From DASXRU01 sp033856235 (GTDB lineage Bacteria > Acidobacteriota > Blastocatellia > Pyrinomonadales > Pyrinomonadaceae): a stretch of DNA of 22,915 nucleotides. The notes under the pieces are model-generated. The model worked only from the letters and a program-made list of their open reading frames with translations. It was not told where the DNA came from and ran no database searches. Shown here in pieces: positions 14,670-21,625 of this stretch (position 1 is the first letter of the stretch; each line of letters opens with the position of its first letter). The DNA is taken from assembly GCA_033856235.1 (NCBI GenBank), contig JAWVFI010000170.1:1-22915 (forward strand). The letters run 5' to 3'. The position numbers were made by a program, and so were the translations under genes.

Positions 14670-15005
14670 TCATTCGCGTGCGACCTGATCCCGCAAGCGG
14701 GCCTCCATTTCGCGTCGCAACTCTTCACGCTCCTCCTCGGCTTCATCCGGTTCAAACGTTTCAAAAAGCGCGTAAGAAGTTTCTGCCACCAAGCGCAATT
14801 CCCAGGCTTCGCGTCCCTGATGTGAAGGGCGCGCGAACCACATGGCATCAAAGGGCGCGCCTTCGATAGCGGGCGTTTCGCCAATTGCGCGCATCTGCTC
14901 ACCCAGCTCTGCAATAGTCTCCGGGCGCGCCAAAACGCGTCGCAATTCCCAACCGTGCTTGCGATACGTTGAGAATATTTCGTTGAAGAGTTCTACCTGG
15001 CTCAT
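14670..15005 (-). CDS. Small hypothetical protein, possibly conserved in the lineage
   Basis: The 111-residue product has no signal peptide or membrane segment. Its first part is MSQVELFNEIFSTYRKHGWE followed by LRRVLARPETIAEL; the middle has FDAMWFARPSHQGREAWELR then LVAETSYALFETF; the end is an acidic/basic helix (EEEREELRREMEARLRDQVA). It is coding-like in composition, ends ten bases from the convergent PDZ gene, and its start is followed by a palindromic element. I do not know a family for it. Ribosome site is weak. Confidence 0.6.
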   Translation of the reverse strand: MSQVELFNEIFSTYRKHGWELRRVLARPETIAELGEQMRAIGETPAIEGAPFDAMWFARPSHQGREAWELRLVAETSYALFETFEPDEAEEEREELRREMEARLRDQVARE

Positions 15006-15024
15006 TTGTTCGACTAAAAGATGT

Positions 15025-15186
15025 CTTCGGCTGTGCCGCCTGATGTGCGGAAGGGCTCTGCCCTTCCGTTAGCTTCAGCTTACATCAGGGGCTACGCCCC
15101 GGTTTTAAGAGGGGCGCAGCCCATCAAATTATGTATCCTCTCCGGAAGGGCATAGCCCTTCCGCACATCAGGCGGCAAAGCCGCGG
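15025..15186. repeat. Palindromic element (CCGCCTGATGTGCGGAAGGGC type)
   Basis: The left arm 15025-15068 (TTCGGCTGTGCCGCCTGATG then TGCGGAAGGGCTCTGCCCTTCCG in parts) is repeated inverted at 15143-15186 with only a few differences. The inside holds a second palindrome built on GGGGCTACGCCCC and GGGGCGCAGCCC. The 200-base gap between the genes ending at 15005 and starting at 15206 is almost wholly this element. Confidence 0.85.
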
Positions 15187-15205
15187 CGCGCTAACAGACT
15201 CGCGA

Positions 15206-15637
15206 TCATCGCTCACTAAATTCCGCGATCGCTCTCTGAATCGACTCTTGCACTAAACTCATTTCCTCGGCGCTTTGATAGGGTTGGCGTGGCCAGAAAA
15301 AGCCTTTCAAACCATCCTTGCGGCGCCGCGGCACCAAATGAAGGTGCAGGTGCGGCACGCTCTGGCTGACACGATTGTTCATAGCCACAAAACTTCCGTG
15401 GGCCTGTAGAGCCGCTTCTACCGCCCGGGCCACTAGCTGCGCGTTCTGAAAAAGGGGAGCTATCAGAGACTGTGGTAAGTCGGCAAGAGTTTCGAAATGC
15501 TCCCGCGGTATCAGCAGGCAGTGGCCGGGAAAGAGCGGCCGGTGATCCAGAAAAGCAAGGGACACGTCATCTGCAAACACGAGCCGGGCCGCAACTTCCC
15601 CGCTGACGATTTTGCAAAAAGCGCAGTTTGAATCCAC
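15206..15637 (-). CDS. HIT family hydrolase (histidine triad)
   Basis: HIT proteins cut nucleotide phosphoanhydrides or phosphoramidates using the histidine triad. The 143-residue product shows the CxFC zinc-like start (CAFCKIVSGE at 5-14), the FADDVSLAFLDHRPLFPGHC strand region, LLIPREHFETLADLP, and the triad itself in SVPHLHLHLVPRR (H96, H98, H100). The first glycine/glutamine of the usual GQxVxHxHxH lead is replaced by Ser (VSQSVPHLHLH). The length fits one-domain HIT proteins. The substrate cannot be told from sequence. It stands alone in the minus direction, with palindromic element family A copy 2 just upstream of its start. Confidence 0.93.
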   Translation of the reverse strand: MDSNCAFCKIVSGEVAARLVFADDVSLAFLDHRPLFPGHCLLIPREHFETLADLPQSLIAPLFQNAQLVARAVEAALQAHGSFVAMNNRVSQSVPHLHLHLVPRRRKDGLKGFFWPRQPYQSAEEMSLVQESIQRAIAEFSER

Positions 15638-15650
15638 CGGTTTAGCCTAA

Positions 15651-15743
15651 GTCAGAACCGCCTGCGGTAGCGGGCGGTTAAACCTTCGGTCTGACGAACT
15701 TGATAACGTGGGTCAACCGCCCGCTACCGCAGGCCGTTCTGAC
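15651..15743. repeat. Palindromic repeat element family A, copy 2
   Basis: Arms 15651-15682 and 15713-15743 are inverted near-copies of GTCAGAACCGCCTGCGGTAG plus CGGGCGGTT. The arm sequence matches the element at 8282-8375 (TGTCAGAACCGCTGGGGTAG plus CGGGCGGTT), so the same family occurs twice, 7.3 kb apart. It sits between the start of the HIT gene and the end of the 60-residue gene. Confidence 0.85.
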
Positions 15744-15753
15744 TGAGACCGGA

Positions 15754-15936
15754 CTACTTCGCCGGCATTCTTTTGCTAATCCGATTAGCCGCCGCCGCCG
15801 TAATTATCGACAGACCGTGCAATCCTTCATCAGCGAGTTGTCGCACCAGCTGCCTTGCTTCCTGATAAGTCAAACTGGAGGCTTCGGCGCCGCGTTCGCT
15901 GACCACCGCCCATCGCTGTTCGGTAAGCTCACTCAT
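15754..15936 (-). CDS. Small 60-residue protein (WAVVSERG type)
   Basis: The product starts MSELTEQRWAVVSERGAEAS and continues SLTYQEARQLVRQLADEGLH, then GLSIITAAAANRI. It looks like a compact beta-alpha-beta unit: one strand (WAVVSERG), a helix (YQEARQLVRQLADEG) and another strand (GLSIIT). I recall short proteins of this pattern (WAVxSERGxEASGLTxEEA) in acidobacterial genomes, with no known role. It diverges from egtD across a 108-base gap and conflicts with a spurious plus-strand frame running toward egtD, which I reject. Short length keeps confidence moderate. Confidence 0.65.
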   Translation of the reverse strand: MSELTEQRWAVVSERGAEASSLTYQEARQLVRQLADEGLHGLSIITAAAANRISKRMPAK

Positions 15937-15943
15937 ACTTTTC

Positions 15944-15972
15944 TTGTCCCAAATCAGTTTTTAAGTTACAAG
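15944..15972 (+). promoter_or_regulatory. Candidate sigma-70-type promoter for egtD
   Basis: TTGTCC (15944-15949) and TACAAG (15967-15972), 17 bases apart, each match four of six consensus bases. It would start transcription about 65 bases before the GTG at 16045. Weak evidence from sequence only. Confidence 0.3.
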
Positions 15973-16031
15973 AGGGAGCTTACCGGATGCGCCCCCGCAA
16001 AGCCAAACGGCAAACCCATCGGTTTTTTCGG

Positions 16032-16047
16032 AAAGGAACTATTCGTG
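16032..16047 (+). promoter_or_regulatory. Ribosome binding site and GTG start deciding the egtD 5' end
   Basis: AAAGGAACTATTC precedes GTG at 16045-16047, giving a good Shine-Dalgarno match at normal distance. The frame has no in-frame ATG between the far-upstream 15700 and the middle of the gene, and the codons upstream of 16045 do not resemble EgtD, so this GTG is the best start. Confidence 0.7.
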
Positions 16048-17052
16048 TCACACCCAGACCTCGCCCCGGCGGCTGACGATAGGCTGGTGCTGCACCAGCT
16101 CGCCCACACCGATGCGTCCGGGGGATTCGCGGCGGATGTGTCCCGCGGGCTGGCGTCCAATCCAAAGCAACTCTTACCCAAGTACCTTTACGATGAACTC
16201 GGTTCACATCTCTTTGAAGCGATTTGCCAATTGCCGGAATACTATTGCACCCGGGCTGAGACTGAGATCCTGACGCAATACGCCGACGACATAGCCGCAG
16301 CCATTGACGGCCCCAAGACCCTGATCGAAATGGGAAGCGGCAGTGCTTCCAAGTCGCGCTTGATCATCGAGGCGATCCTGAAGCGTCAGCCGGAATTAGT
16401 GTTCATTCCCGTTGATATTTCGGCGTCGGCGCTGGAAACCAGTGCTCGCGCTTTGCTGCAAACCTATCCGGCGCTGCGGGTGGTAGCCTACGCCGGAGAT
16501 TACTACGACGGCTTTGCTGCGCTCGGCAGCTTGCGCGCGGAAAGAGCGCTGGCGCTTTTCCTCGGCTCGAACATCGGAAACTTCGACGCGGAAGAGGCAA
16601 ACAAATTCCTGCGCGCAATGCGCGGCGTCTTGCGCGCGGGAGACGCGCTCTTACTGGGCGCGGACCTGAAGAAGGATCCGCAGATTTTGGAAGCCGCTTA
16701 CAACGACCGGCTGGGCGTCACCAGTGCTTTCGTTCACAATCAACTGGTGCGCATCAATCGCGAACTTGACGCCGATTTTGACGTGCGCCGGTTCAAGCTG
16801 GTATCGGTCTATAACGCCGCCGAAGGACGAATCGAAGTTTACCTGGAAAGTTCCGTCGCGCAGGTCGTGCCCATTCGCAAACTCGAGATGCAAGTCAGCC
16901 TGCTGGAAGGCGAGCGGATTCACATGGAGCACTCGTACAAGTACGATCTCGAGCAGCTTTCCCGAATGGCCGCCGACACGGGCTTTGAACGCGCACGCAC
17001 CTGGACCGACAGCCGGCAGTTCTTCAGCAGTAATTTGTTTCGGGCAGCGTAG
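16045..17052 (+). CDS. egtD: L-histidine N-alpha-methyltransferase (ergothioneine synthesis)
   Basis: EgtD trimethylates histidine with SAM to make hercynine, the first step to ergothioneine. From GTG 16045 the product has 335 residues, near the usual 320-335. It opens with the family lead (KQLLPKYLYDELGSHLFEAI, then LPEYYCTRAE with Y66/Y67), has the SAM site (IEMGSGSASKSRLI, E95-K103) and PVDISASAL, then LALFLGSNIGNFDAEEA with N179. It ends with IHMEHSYKY, where E295 and S297 fit the E-x-S pair that holds histidine in mycobacterial EgtD (E282/S284). The next two genes in the same direction are a transporter pair of the EgtU/OpuC type. The egtB sulfoxide synthase is not in the window. Confidence 0.9.
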   Translation: MSHPDLAPAADDRLVLHQLAHTDASGGFAADVSRGLASNPKQLLPKYLYDELGSHLFEAICQLPEYYCTRAETEILTQYADDIAAAIDGPKTLIEMGSGSASKSRLIIEAILKRQPELVFIPVDISASALETSARALLQTYPALRVVAYAGDYYDGFAALGSLRAERALALFLGSNIGNFDAEEANKFLRAMRGVLRAGDALLLGADLKKDPQILEAAYNDRLGVTSAFVHNQLVRINRELDADFDVRRFKLVSVYNAAEGRIEVYLESSVAQVVPIRKLEMQVSLLEGERIHMEHSYKYDLEQLSRMAADTGFERARTWTDSRQFFSSNLFRAA

Positions 17053-17087
17053 CGTCTACGGCTTAGCGATCCACTAGTCATCCTTTC

Positions 17088-17855
17088 ATGACAGATACTC
17101 CCTCTAACAACATTCTGGTTGAACTCCGCGAGGTCAGTTATCAGGTCGCCAGCCTGGAAGCTCCGATCATCGATCGTCTGAACCTCACCGTGGATCGCGG
17201 AGAAACGTTGGTGCTGCTGGGCGAATCCGGTTGCGGCAAAACCACTACGCTGAAGCTGGTTAACCGGCTCTTGACGCCCACCAGTGGCCAAGTGTTGGTC
17301 GAAGGAAAATCCATTCAGGACTGGGACCCCATCCGTTTGCGGCGACGCGCCGGTTATGTGATCCAGGAGGCCGGCCTGTTCCCACATTTCACCGTCGCCC
17401 GCAATGTAGCCCTGGTTCCCAGCTTGGAAAACTGGGACGAGGACCGCGTGCGCGATCGGGTCAAGGAGTTGCTTTCCCTGGTTGGTCTGGACGCGGACAA
17501 GTTTGGCGAACGCTATCCCTCAGAGTTGTCGGGCGGCCAGCGGCAACGTGTCGGGGTGGCCCGTGCCCTTGCCGCCGACCCGCCTTTGTTACTAATGGAC
17601 GAGCCTTTCGGCGCCCTCGATCCGTTGACGCGGGCCGCACTGCAAAAAGAATTCTCCGAACTCAAAGAGCGGCTGGGTAAGACTGTCATTTTTGTTACTC
17701 ATGATGTGCGCGAGGCTTTACTACTGGGCTCGCGCATCGCCCTCATGAAAGCCGGACGGATCGTGTTGCTGGAAACGCCGGCGGGGTTCGTGAAATCTGA
17801 GAACGAGTATGCGACGGCATATCTCGCGACTGTTGGTGTTTTGGAAAGGCCTTGA
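17088..17855 (+). CDS. ABC transporter ATP-binding protein, OpuC/ProV/EgtV type
   Basis: The 255-residue ATPase has Walker A GESGCGKTTTLKL (45-57), Q-loop VIQEAGLFPH (Q93), signature LSGGQRQRVGVARALA (147-162), Walker B LLLMDEPFGALDP (167-179) and the H-loop VTHD (H205). VIQEAGLFPHFTVARNVALV is typical of the quaternary-amine/osmoprotectant subfamily. It ends without the CBS domains found in OpuCA, which fits ligand-fixed uptake systems such as EgtV, but not uniquely. It starts 35 bases after egtD, in the same direction, and is followed by the permease/binding-protein fusion after 128 bases that hold an inverted repeat. Powers uptake of a small zwitterion, most likely ergothioneine or a betaine. 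Confidence 0.92.
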   Translation: MTDTPSNNILVELREVSYQVASLEAPIIDRLNLTVDRGETLVLLGESGCGKTTTLKLVNRLLTPTSGQVLVEGKSIQDWDPIRLRRRAGYVIQEAGLFPHFTVARNVALVPSLENWDEDRVRDRVKELLSLVGLDADKFGERYPSELSGGQRQRVGVARALAADPPLLLMDEPFGALDPLTRAALQKEFSELKERLGKTVIFVTHDVREALLLGSRIALMKAGRIVLLETPAGFVKSENEYATAYLATVGVLERP

Positions 17856-17864
17856 AGGAAAAAG

Positions 17865-17950
17865 CATTTTCCATTTGTCATTTTCCATTTCCTATTGAAG
17901 GCAACGTGGCTCTTTAACTCCGGCGATGACAAATGAGAAATGGAAAATGG
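17865..17950. repeat. Inverted dispersed repeat between the two transporter genes
   Basis: CATTTTCCATTTGTCATTTT then CCATTTCC (17865-17892) and CGATGACAAATGAGAAATGG then AAAATGG (17924-17950) are inverted relatives of each other, leaving a small hairpin. The right arm is the second copy of the repeat at 8230-8256. It lies inside what should be one operon, so it is transcribed. Confidence 0.75.
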
Positions 17951-17983
17951 TTTTAAGCGCATATCGCTAAGCGAAGCACGTCG

Positions 17984-19582
17984 ATGAACTTCCTCAGATC
18001 AAACTGGCAGGATCTCCTCGCCCACGTGGCCCAGCATCTCTGGCTCGTCTTCATTGCTACGGGCGTCGCTGCCGCGATTGGTGTGCCGTTGGGAATTTAC
18101 ATTACGCGGCATAGACGTTTGCGCGGACCGGTGTTGGGCATCGCGAATGTGATGCAGACAATCCCCAGCCTGGCTCTCTTCGGCTTTCTCATCCCCTTGC
18201 CTTTCATCGGCGGCATCGGTCCGCGGACGGCCATTGTGGCCCTGGTTTTTTACGCGCTGCTGCCGATAATTCGCAATACGGTCACAGGCATCCTGGGGGT
18301 GGACAAGACTGTTCGTGAAGCGGCCGTCGCGATGGGGATGACGGATCGTCAGGTCCTGTTGCAAGTAGAACTGCCCCTGGCGATGAATGTCCTGCTGACC
18401 GGCGTCCGCGTCGCCGTGGTAATTACCGTGGGCGTCGCCGTCATCGCCGCGACTGTGGGAGCCGGCGGCCTGGGCGAATACATTTTTCGCGGGTTACGCT
18501 CGGACGATTCGACTCTGCTGCTCGCCGGCGCCATTCCGTCCGCGTTGATGGCGCTGGCCGCCGATTTTGGATTTGGCTTAATCGAGAAACGCTTTGATAT
18601 CACGAGGCGCAAAAGCGTGCGCCGGAATAAAGCGACCGGCGTCATTGTTGTTTTAGCGTTTGCGGGGTTAATCGCGCTGGGAGTGGTGGGTGGTTCCCTG
18701 ATTTGGCAGCGGTCCGGGCCGCGCCCACAGCAGGGTCCCAGTCACGGTCATCTCGCTGTCGGCTCTAAAGACTTCACCGAATCGATCTTGTTAGCAGAGA
18801 TCGTCGCGCAGATGCTGGAAGCTCAGAATATTCAGGTCGATCGCCACTTCGATCTGGGCGGCAACCTGGCGCACAGCTCGCTGGTCGCGGGCCAGATCGA
18901 TCTGTATCCTGAATATACCGGGACCTCGTACACGGCTATTCTGCATCACCAACCGATCTCCGATGCGCGCGCGGTATATGAACAGGTGAAGAGCGAGTAC
19001 GCCGAGAAGTTCAACGTTTGGGTGAGTGATCCGCTGGGGTTTGAAAACACATTTGCCATTCTGGTGCGCGGTGAAGATGCCCGCCGTCTCAATCTGAAGA
19101 CAATTTCGGAAGCGGCGAAGTACGCGCCTCAATGGCGCGCGGGGTTCGGCCAGGACTTTATGTCGCGCGCCGACGGTTATCCCGGATTCTCGAAAGCCTA
19201 CGGACTCCGGTTCGCCCAGGCACCACGCGAAATGGCCCTTGACCTGACGTACACGGCATTGGCTGCGCGCAAAGTCGATTTGATCGCCGGCAATTCAACC
19301 GATGGGCGCATTGCCGCTTTGGATTTGGTACAACTCGAAGACGATCGGCATTATTTCCCGCCCTACGAAGCAGTCTTGTTGATTTCCCGAACAGCGTCTG
19401 AGAAGGTGACGGGGTATGAGAGCCCCGGCACAAAAGCGGTGCACCCCCTGTCGCTGGTTGTATCCCGGCTCGCCGGCGCCATTACGACTGAAGAAATGCG
19501 CAAGCTGAATTATGAGGTTGACGGAAACAAGCGAGACAAGAAAGATGTTGTGCGAGAATGGCTGAAAGCGAAAGGACTTTGA
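17984..19582 (+). CDS. Fused ABC permease and substrate-binding protein (EgtU/OpuC type)
   Basis: The 532-residue product joins a permease (about 1-240) to a periplasmic-type binding domain (about 255-530). The permease has five or six membrane helices, including the NVMQTIPSLALFGFLIPLPF and TAIVALVFYALLPIIRN segments, and the EAA loop (EAAVAMGMTDRQVLLQVELP, 112-131). After a final helix (219-241) comes the binding domain: VGSKDFTESILLAEIVAQML, GQIDLYPEYTGTSYTAI, DPLGFENTFAI and DLIAGNSTDGRIAALDLVQL. This arrangement is that of EgtU and OpuF-like proteins. Known family substrates are ergothioneine, betaine, choline and carnitine. Next to egtD, ergothioneine is my preferred guess; the binding-site residues were not compared. 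Confidence 0.9.
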   Translation: MNFLRSNWQDLLAHVAQHLWLVFIATGVAAAIGVPLGIYITRHRRLRGPVLGIANVMQTIPSLALFGFLIPLPFIGGIGPRTAIVALVFYALLPIIRNTVTGILGVDKTVREAAVAMGMTDRQVLLQVELPLAMNVLLTGVRVAVVITVGVAVIAATVGAGGLGEYIFRGLRSDDSTLLLAGAIPSALMALAADFGFGLIEKRFDITRRKSVRRNKATGVIVVLAFAGLIALGVVGGSLIWQRSGPRPQQGPSHGHLAVGSKDFTESILLAEIVAQMLEAQNIQVDRHFDLGGNLAHSSLVAGQIDLYPEYTGTSYTAILHHQPISDARAVYEQVKSEYAEKFNVWVSDPLGFENTFAILVRGEDARRLNLKTISEAAKYAPQWRAGFGQDFMSRADGYPGFSKAYGLRFAQAPREMALDLTYTALAARKVDLIAGNSTDGRIAALDLVQLEDDRHYFPPYEAVLLISRTASEKVTGYESPGTKAVHPLSLVVSRLAGAITTEEMRKLNYEVDGNKRDKKDVVREWLKAKGL

Positions 19583-19589
19583 ATCACAG

Positions 19590-20570
19590 ATGCCCGTTCT
19601 AGTTACTGGTGGCGCCGGTTATATCGGCAGCGTGGTTACCGAAGAGCTAATCAACAACGGCCACGAAGTAGTCGTTTACGACAATTTGGAAAATGGCCAC
19701 CGCGCTGCCGTTCACGCTCGCGCAAAGCTTGTTACCGGCGATTTGCTGGACGGCGAAACGCTCGGCCGCACGATCCGCGGTAACGCCATTGAGGCGGTAG
19801 TCCATATGGCCGCGTACGCCCTGGTAGGTGAATCCGTCGCCCAGCCGGAAAAGTACTATCGCAATAACGTCCTGGGCGGAGTCACGTTGCTGAGCGTGAT
19901 GCGTGATAACGGCATCAAGCGTATCGTGTTTTCTTCGTCGGCGGCGGTGTATGGCGAACCGGCAAAACAACCGGTCGAAGAAGGCGACCCAACCAATCCC
20001 ACTAATCCATATGGTGAGAATAAGCTAGCCTTCGAGCGGGCCCTGGCCTGGGACGACGAGGTTTACGATCTGCGTTACGCCAGCCTGCGTTACTTCAACG
20101 CGGCCGGTGCGACCGAACGCTGCGGCGAATCCCACGCCACGGAAACGCATCTGATTCCCCTGATCCTGCAAGCAGCGTCCGGCAAGCGCCCCCACATCGA
20201 AATTCATGGTGGCGATTATCCAACGCGCGACGGCACCTGCGTCCGCGACTATATTCACGTCGTCGATCTGGCCCGCGCCCACATCATGGCGCTCGAAGGC
20301 CTGGAACAAAAGAGCCGCACTTACAATCTGGGTTGCGGCGGCGAGGGCTATACGGTCAGCGAAGTGATCGATATGACGCGCGAAGTTACCGGAAAGGATT
20401 TTGAGGTGAAGGTCGGGCCGCGACGGCCCGGCGATCCGGCGGTGCTGGTCGCCAGCTCAGAAAAGATCAAGCGCGAGCTGGGCTGGAAACCCTCGCAACA
20501 GGACTTGAGACTGATCATCAAATCGGCGTGGGATTGGATGAATGCGCACCCGGAGGGCTATGAAACATAA
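19590..20570 (+). CDS. galE: UDP-glucose 4-epimerase (GalE family)
   Basis: Interconverts UDP-glucose and UDP-galactose with NAD, for the Leloir pathway or for exopolysaccharide and lipopolysaccharide sugars. The 326-residue product is normal in length. It has the Rossmann motif VTGGAGYIGS (5-14), SSSAAVYGEP (115-124), the catalytic pair Y141-x3-K145 in NPYGENKLAFE, LRYFNAAGATERCGESH, TETHLIPL, GTCVRDYIHVVDLARAHI, and a late RRPGDPAVLVASSEKIKREL. It starts 7 bases after the transporter stop, so it is probably the last gene of the egtD transcript; the reason for that link is unclear. AAAGGA just upstream, inside the previous gene, could be its ribosome site. Related epimerases with other sugars cannot be excluded. 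Confidence 0.93.
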   Translation: MPVLVTGGAGYIGSVVTEELINNGHEVVVYDNLENGHRAAVHARAKLVTGDLLDGETLGRTIRGNAIEAVVHMAAYALVGESVAQPEKYYRNNVLGGVTLLSVMRDNGIKRIVFSSSAAVYGEPAKQPVEEGDPTNPTNPYGENKLAFERALAWDDEVYDLRYASLRYFNAAGATERCGESHATETHLIPLILQAASGKRPHIEIHGGDYPTRDGTCVRDYIHVVDLARAHIMALEGLEQKSRTYNLGCGGEGYTVSEVIDMTREVTGKDFEVKVGPRRPGDPAVLVASSEKIKRELGWKPSQQDLRLIIKSAWDWMNAHPEGYET

Positions 20571-20593
20571 TACTTGAGTGTTTTCCAGGAAAG

Positions 20594-20704
20594 AGCGGGG
20601 GCAAGCCCGCCTTCCTGACTGCAAGTAGGTAGTGTTGAGCGCCGCTGCAAGCCGAGCTTCAACTTGGGTACACTTGCAGTCAGGAAGGCGGGCTTGCCCC
20701 CGCT
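20594..20704. repeat. Perfect 33-base inverted repeat (GGGGGCAAGCCCGCCTTCC type)
   Basis: Arms 20594-20626 and 20672-20704 are exact reverse complements (AGCGGGGGCAAGCCCGCCTT then CCTGACTGCAAGT), with 45 bases between. It lies in the gap between convergent galE and PPC-domain genes, a good place for a two-way terminator. The rest of that 184-base gap shows no gene. Confidence 0.9.
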
Positions 20705-20754
20705 TCGTAATTACATTATGTCTTTTATTGGCCCGACCGCCGACGCTTCGGCGC

Positions 20755-21189
20755 CTACTTCAGATCCAGATCAATAAGAGCCAAACCACACTCTTCATCC
20801 AATCTTCTTATCAATTTTGAGGGACTCACGCCCAAAATCATTTCCAAGGTGGGCCAGACGTGGCCCTCGAAAAAATGACCCCCATGCGCGCTGCCATCGT
20901 TCTTGCCGATAACGACGTGAGCGTGAAGGCGGACCTCGCCACCTTCCGTCGTCCCCAGGTTGCCCACAAAGGACATCACCTCCACGCCTTCAGTAATTTC
21001 AAAACGCCGGTAGTCTTTCGTTTCCCGGTCGAACCAACCGAAAGTCAGATCACTAAATGCCCCCAGGGCGTTATAGTGTGCAGCAAAGATTTTTTCCCGC
21101 TGCGCGAAGTCCCGCAACTCCGCGAAGACTTCATCGCCTTTGTGGAACACCAGCGCGTAAGTGGCGTCAGAAATTAGTTTTGATTTCAT
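20755..21189 (-). CDS. PPC-domain (DUF296) DNA-binding-type protein
   Basis: The 144-residue product is a single PPC domain of the AT-hook-free bacterial type. It shows the early strand YALVFHKGDEVFAELRDFA, the FAAHYNALGAFSDLTFGWFD core, EITEGVEVMSFVGNLGTTEG, and the conserved HAHVVIGKNDGSAHGGHFFE then GHVWPTLEMILG block. H89, H91 and H105 are placed to bind metal, as seen in structures of this family. Such proteins are trimeric, and in plants the domain joins AT-hooks; bacterial roles are poorly known. Length is normal. The start ATG overlaps by 4 bases the stop of a small upstream frame (21186-21401), in ATGA form, and no clear ribosome site is seen. Confidence 0.88.
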   Translation of the reverse strand: MKSKLISDATYALVFHKGDEVFAELRDFAQREKIFAAHYNALGAFSDLTFGWFDRETKDYRRFEITEGVEVMSFVGNLGTTEGGEVRLHAHVVIGKNDGSAHGGHFFEGHVWPTLEMILGVSPSKLIRRLDEECGLALIDLDLK

Positions 21190-21401
21190 TTGTTTGTTGG
21201 ACAGACATTCTTATCTGTCCCTTCTTGCTCTGGAGTAAAACTGCGGTGAGTTTGCCCGGTCCTCGGGACAGGCAGGAATGCCTGTCCTACTTTTGATTCT
21301 TGCACCTTGCTGGAAGCGTTGGCGCGATCGATTTGGTGACCTATTGCTCCCGCTGCCAATCCCAGTGACAGGGCCGTTAAATACAATTTCAGTAAGCGCA
21401 C
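21186..21401 (-). pseudogene. Signal-peptide-bearing small frame, probably a truncated secreted-protein gene
   Basis: From GTG 21401 (AGGGA eight bases upstream) a 71-residue frame begins MRLLKLYLTALSLGLAAGAI, a good export signal, then GHQIDRANASSKVQE. After that it reads GQAFLPVPRTGQTHRSFTPE, which is translation of the palindromic repeat at 21199-21287. The likely history is a secreted protein gene (perhaps of the cupin type that shares a KLYLTAL-like leader, from memory only) whose body was lost and replaced by repeat DNA. It overlaps the PPC-domain start by ATGA, so it could couple translation. A real small protein is also possible. Confidence 0.35.
21199..21287. repeat. Paired palindromes GGACAGACATTC / GGACAGGCAGGAATGCC
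   Basis: GGACAGACATTCTTATCTGT plus CC (21199-21220) and GGACAGGCAGGAATGCCTGT plus CC (21266-21287) are each palindromic and similar to each other. A partial copy lies at 9993-10017. The 436-base region 21190-21625 otherwise holds the truncated signal-peptide frame and, in its right part (21402-21625), no gene that I can support; it should contain the oxidoreductase promoter. Confidence 0.7.
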
Positions 21402-21625
21402 TTCATTATTCCCTAAGACCGCCAGAACGTATATCCAACTGTATCGATCCTGCCATTCCGCACTGCGACCGCGTTGTGAATCGAGACAGTTAACAATGTC
21501 TGCTCGAGCCGAGACCACCAAGCTTCACAGCTTCCAACGCCCATCCCCGGCGAACGATGCAGATGGCATACCAGTCGCTTCAATAAAAGGACTCGAATTC
21601 GAAAACTGTGTTCAAAGGAAACTTC

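Noticed and set aside
15700..16044. A 115-codon upstream extension of egtD from an ATG at 15700
   Set aside because: It starts inside a palindromic element, is antisense to the 60-residue gene, has no EgtD-like residues, and a GTG with a good ribosome site lies at 16045.
8282..21287. Palindromes as ends of insertion sequences
   Set aside because: No transposase frame lies between any pair of arms; loops are only about 30 to 120 bases.
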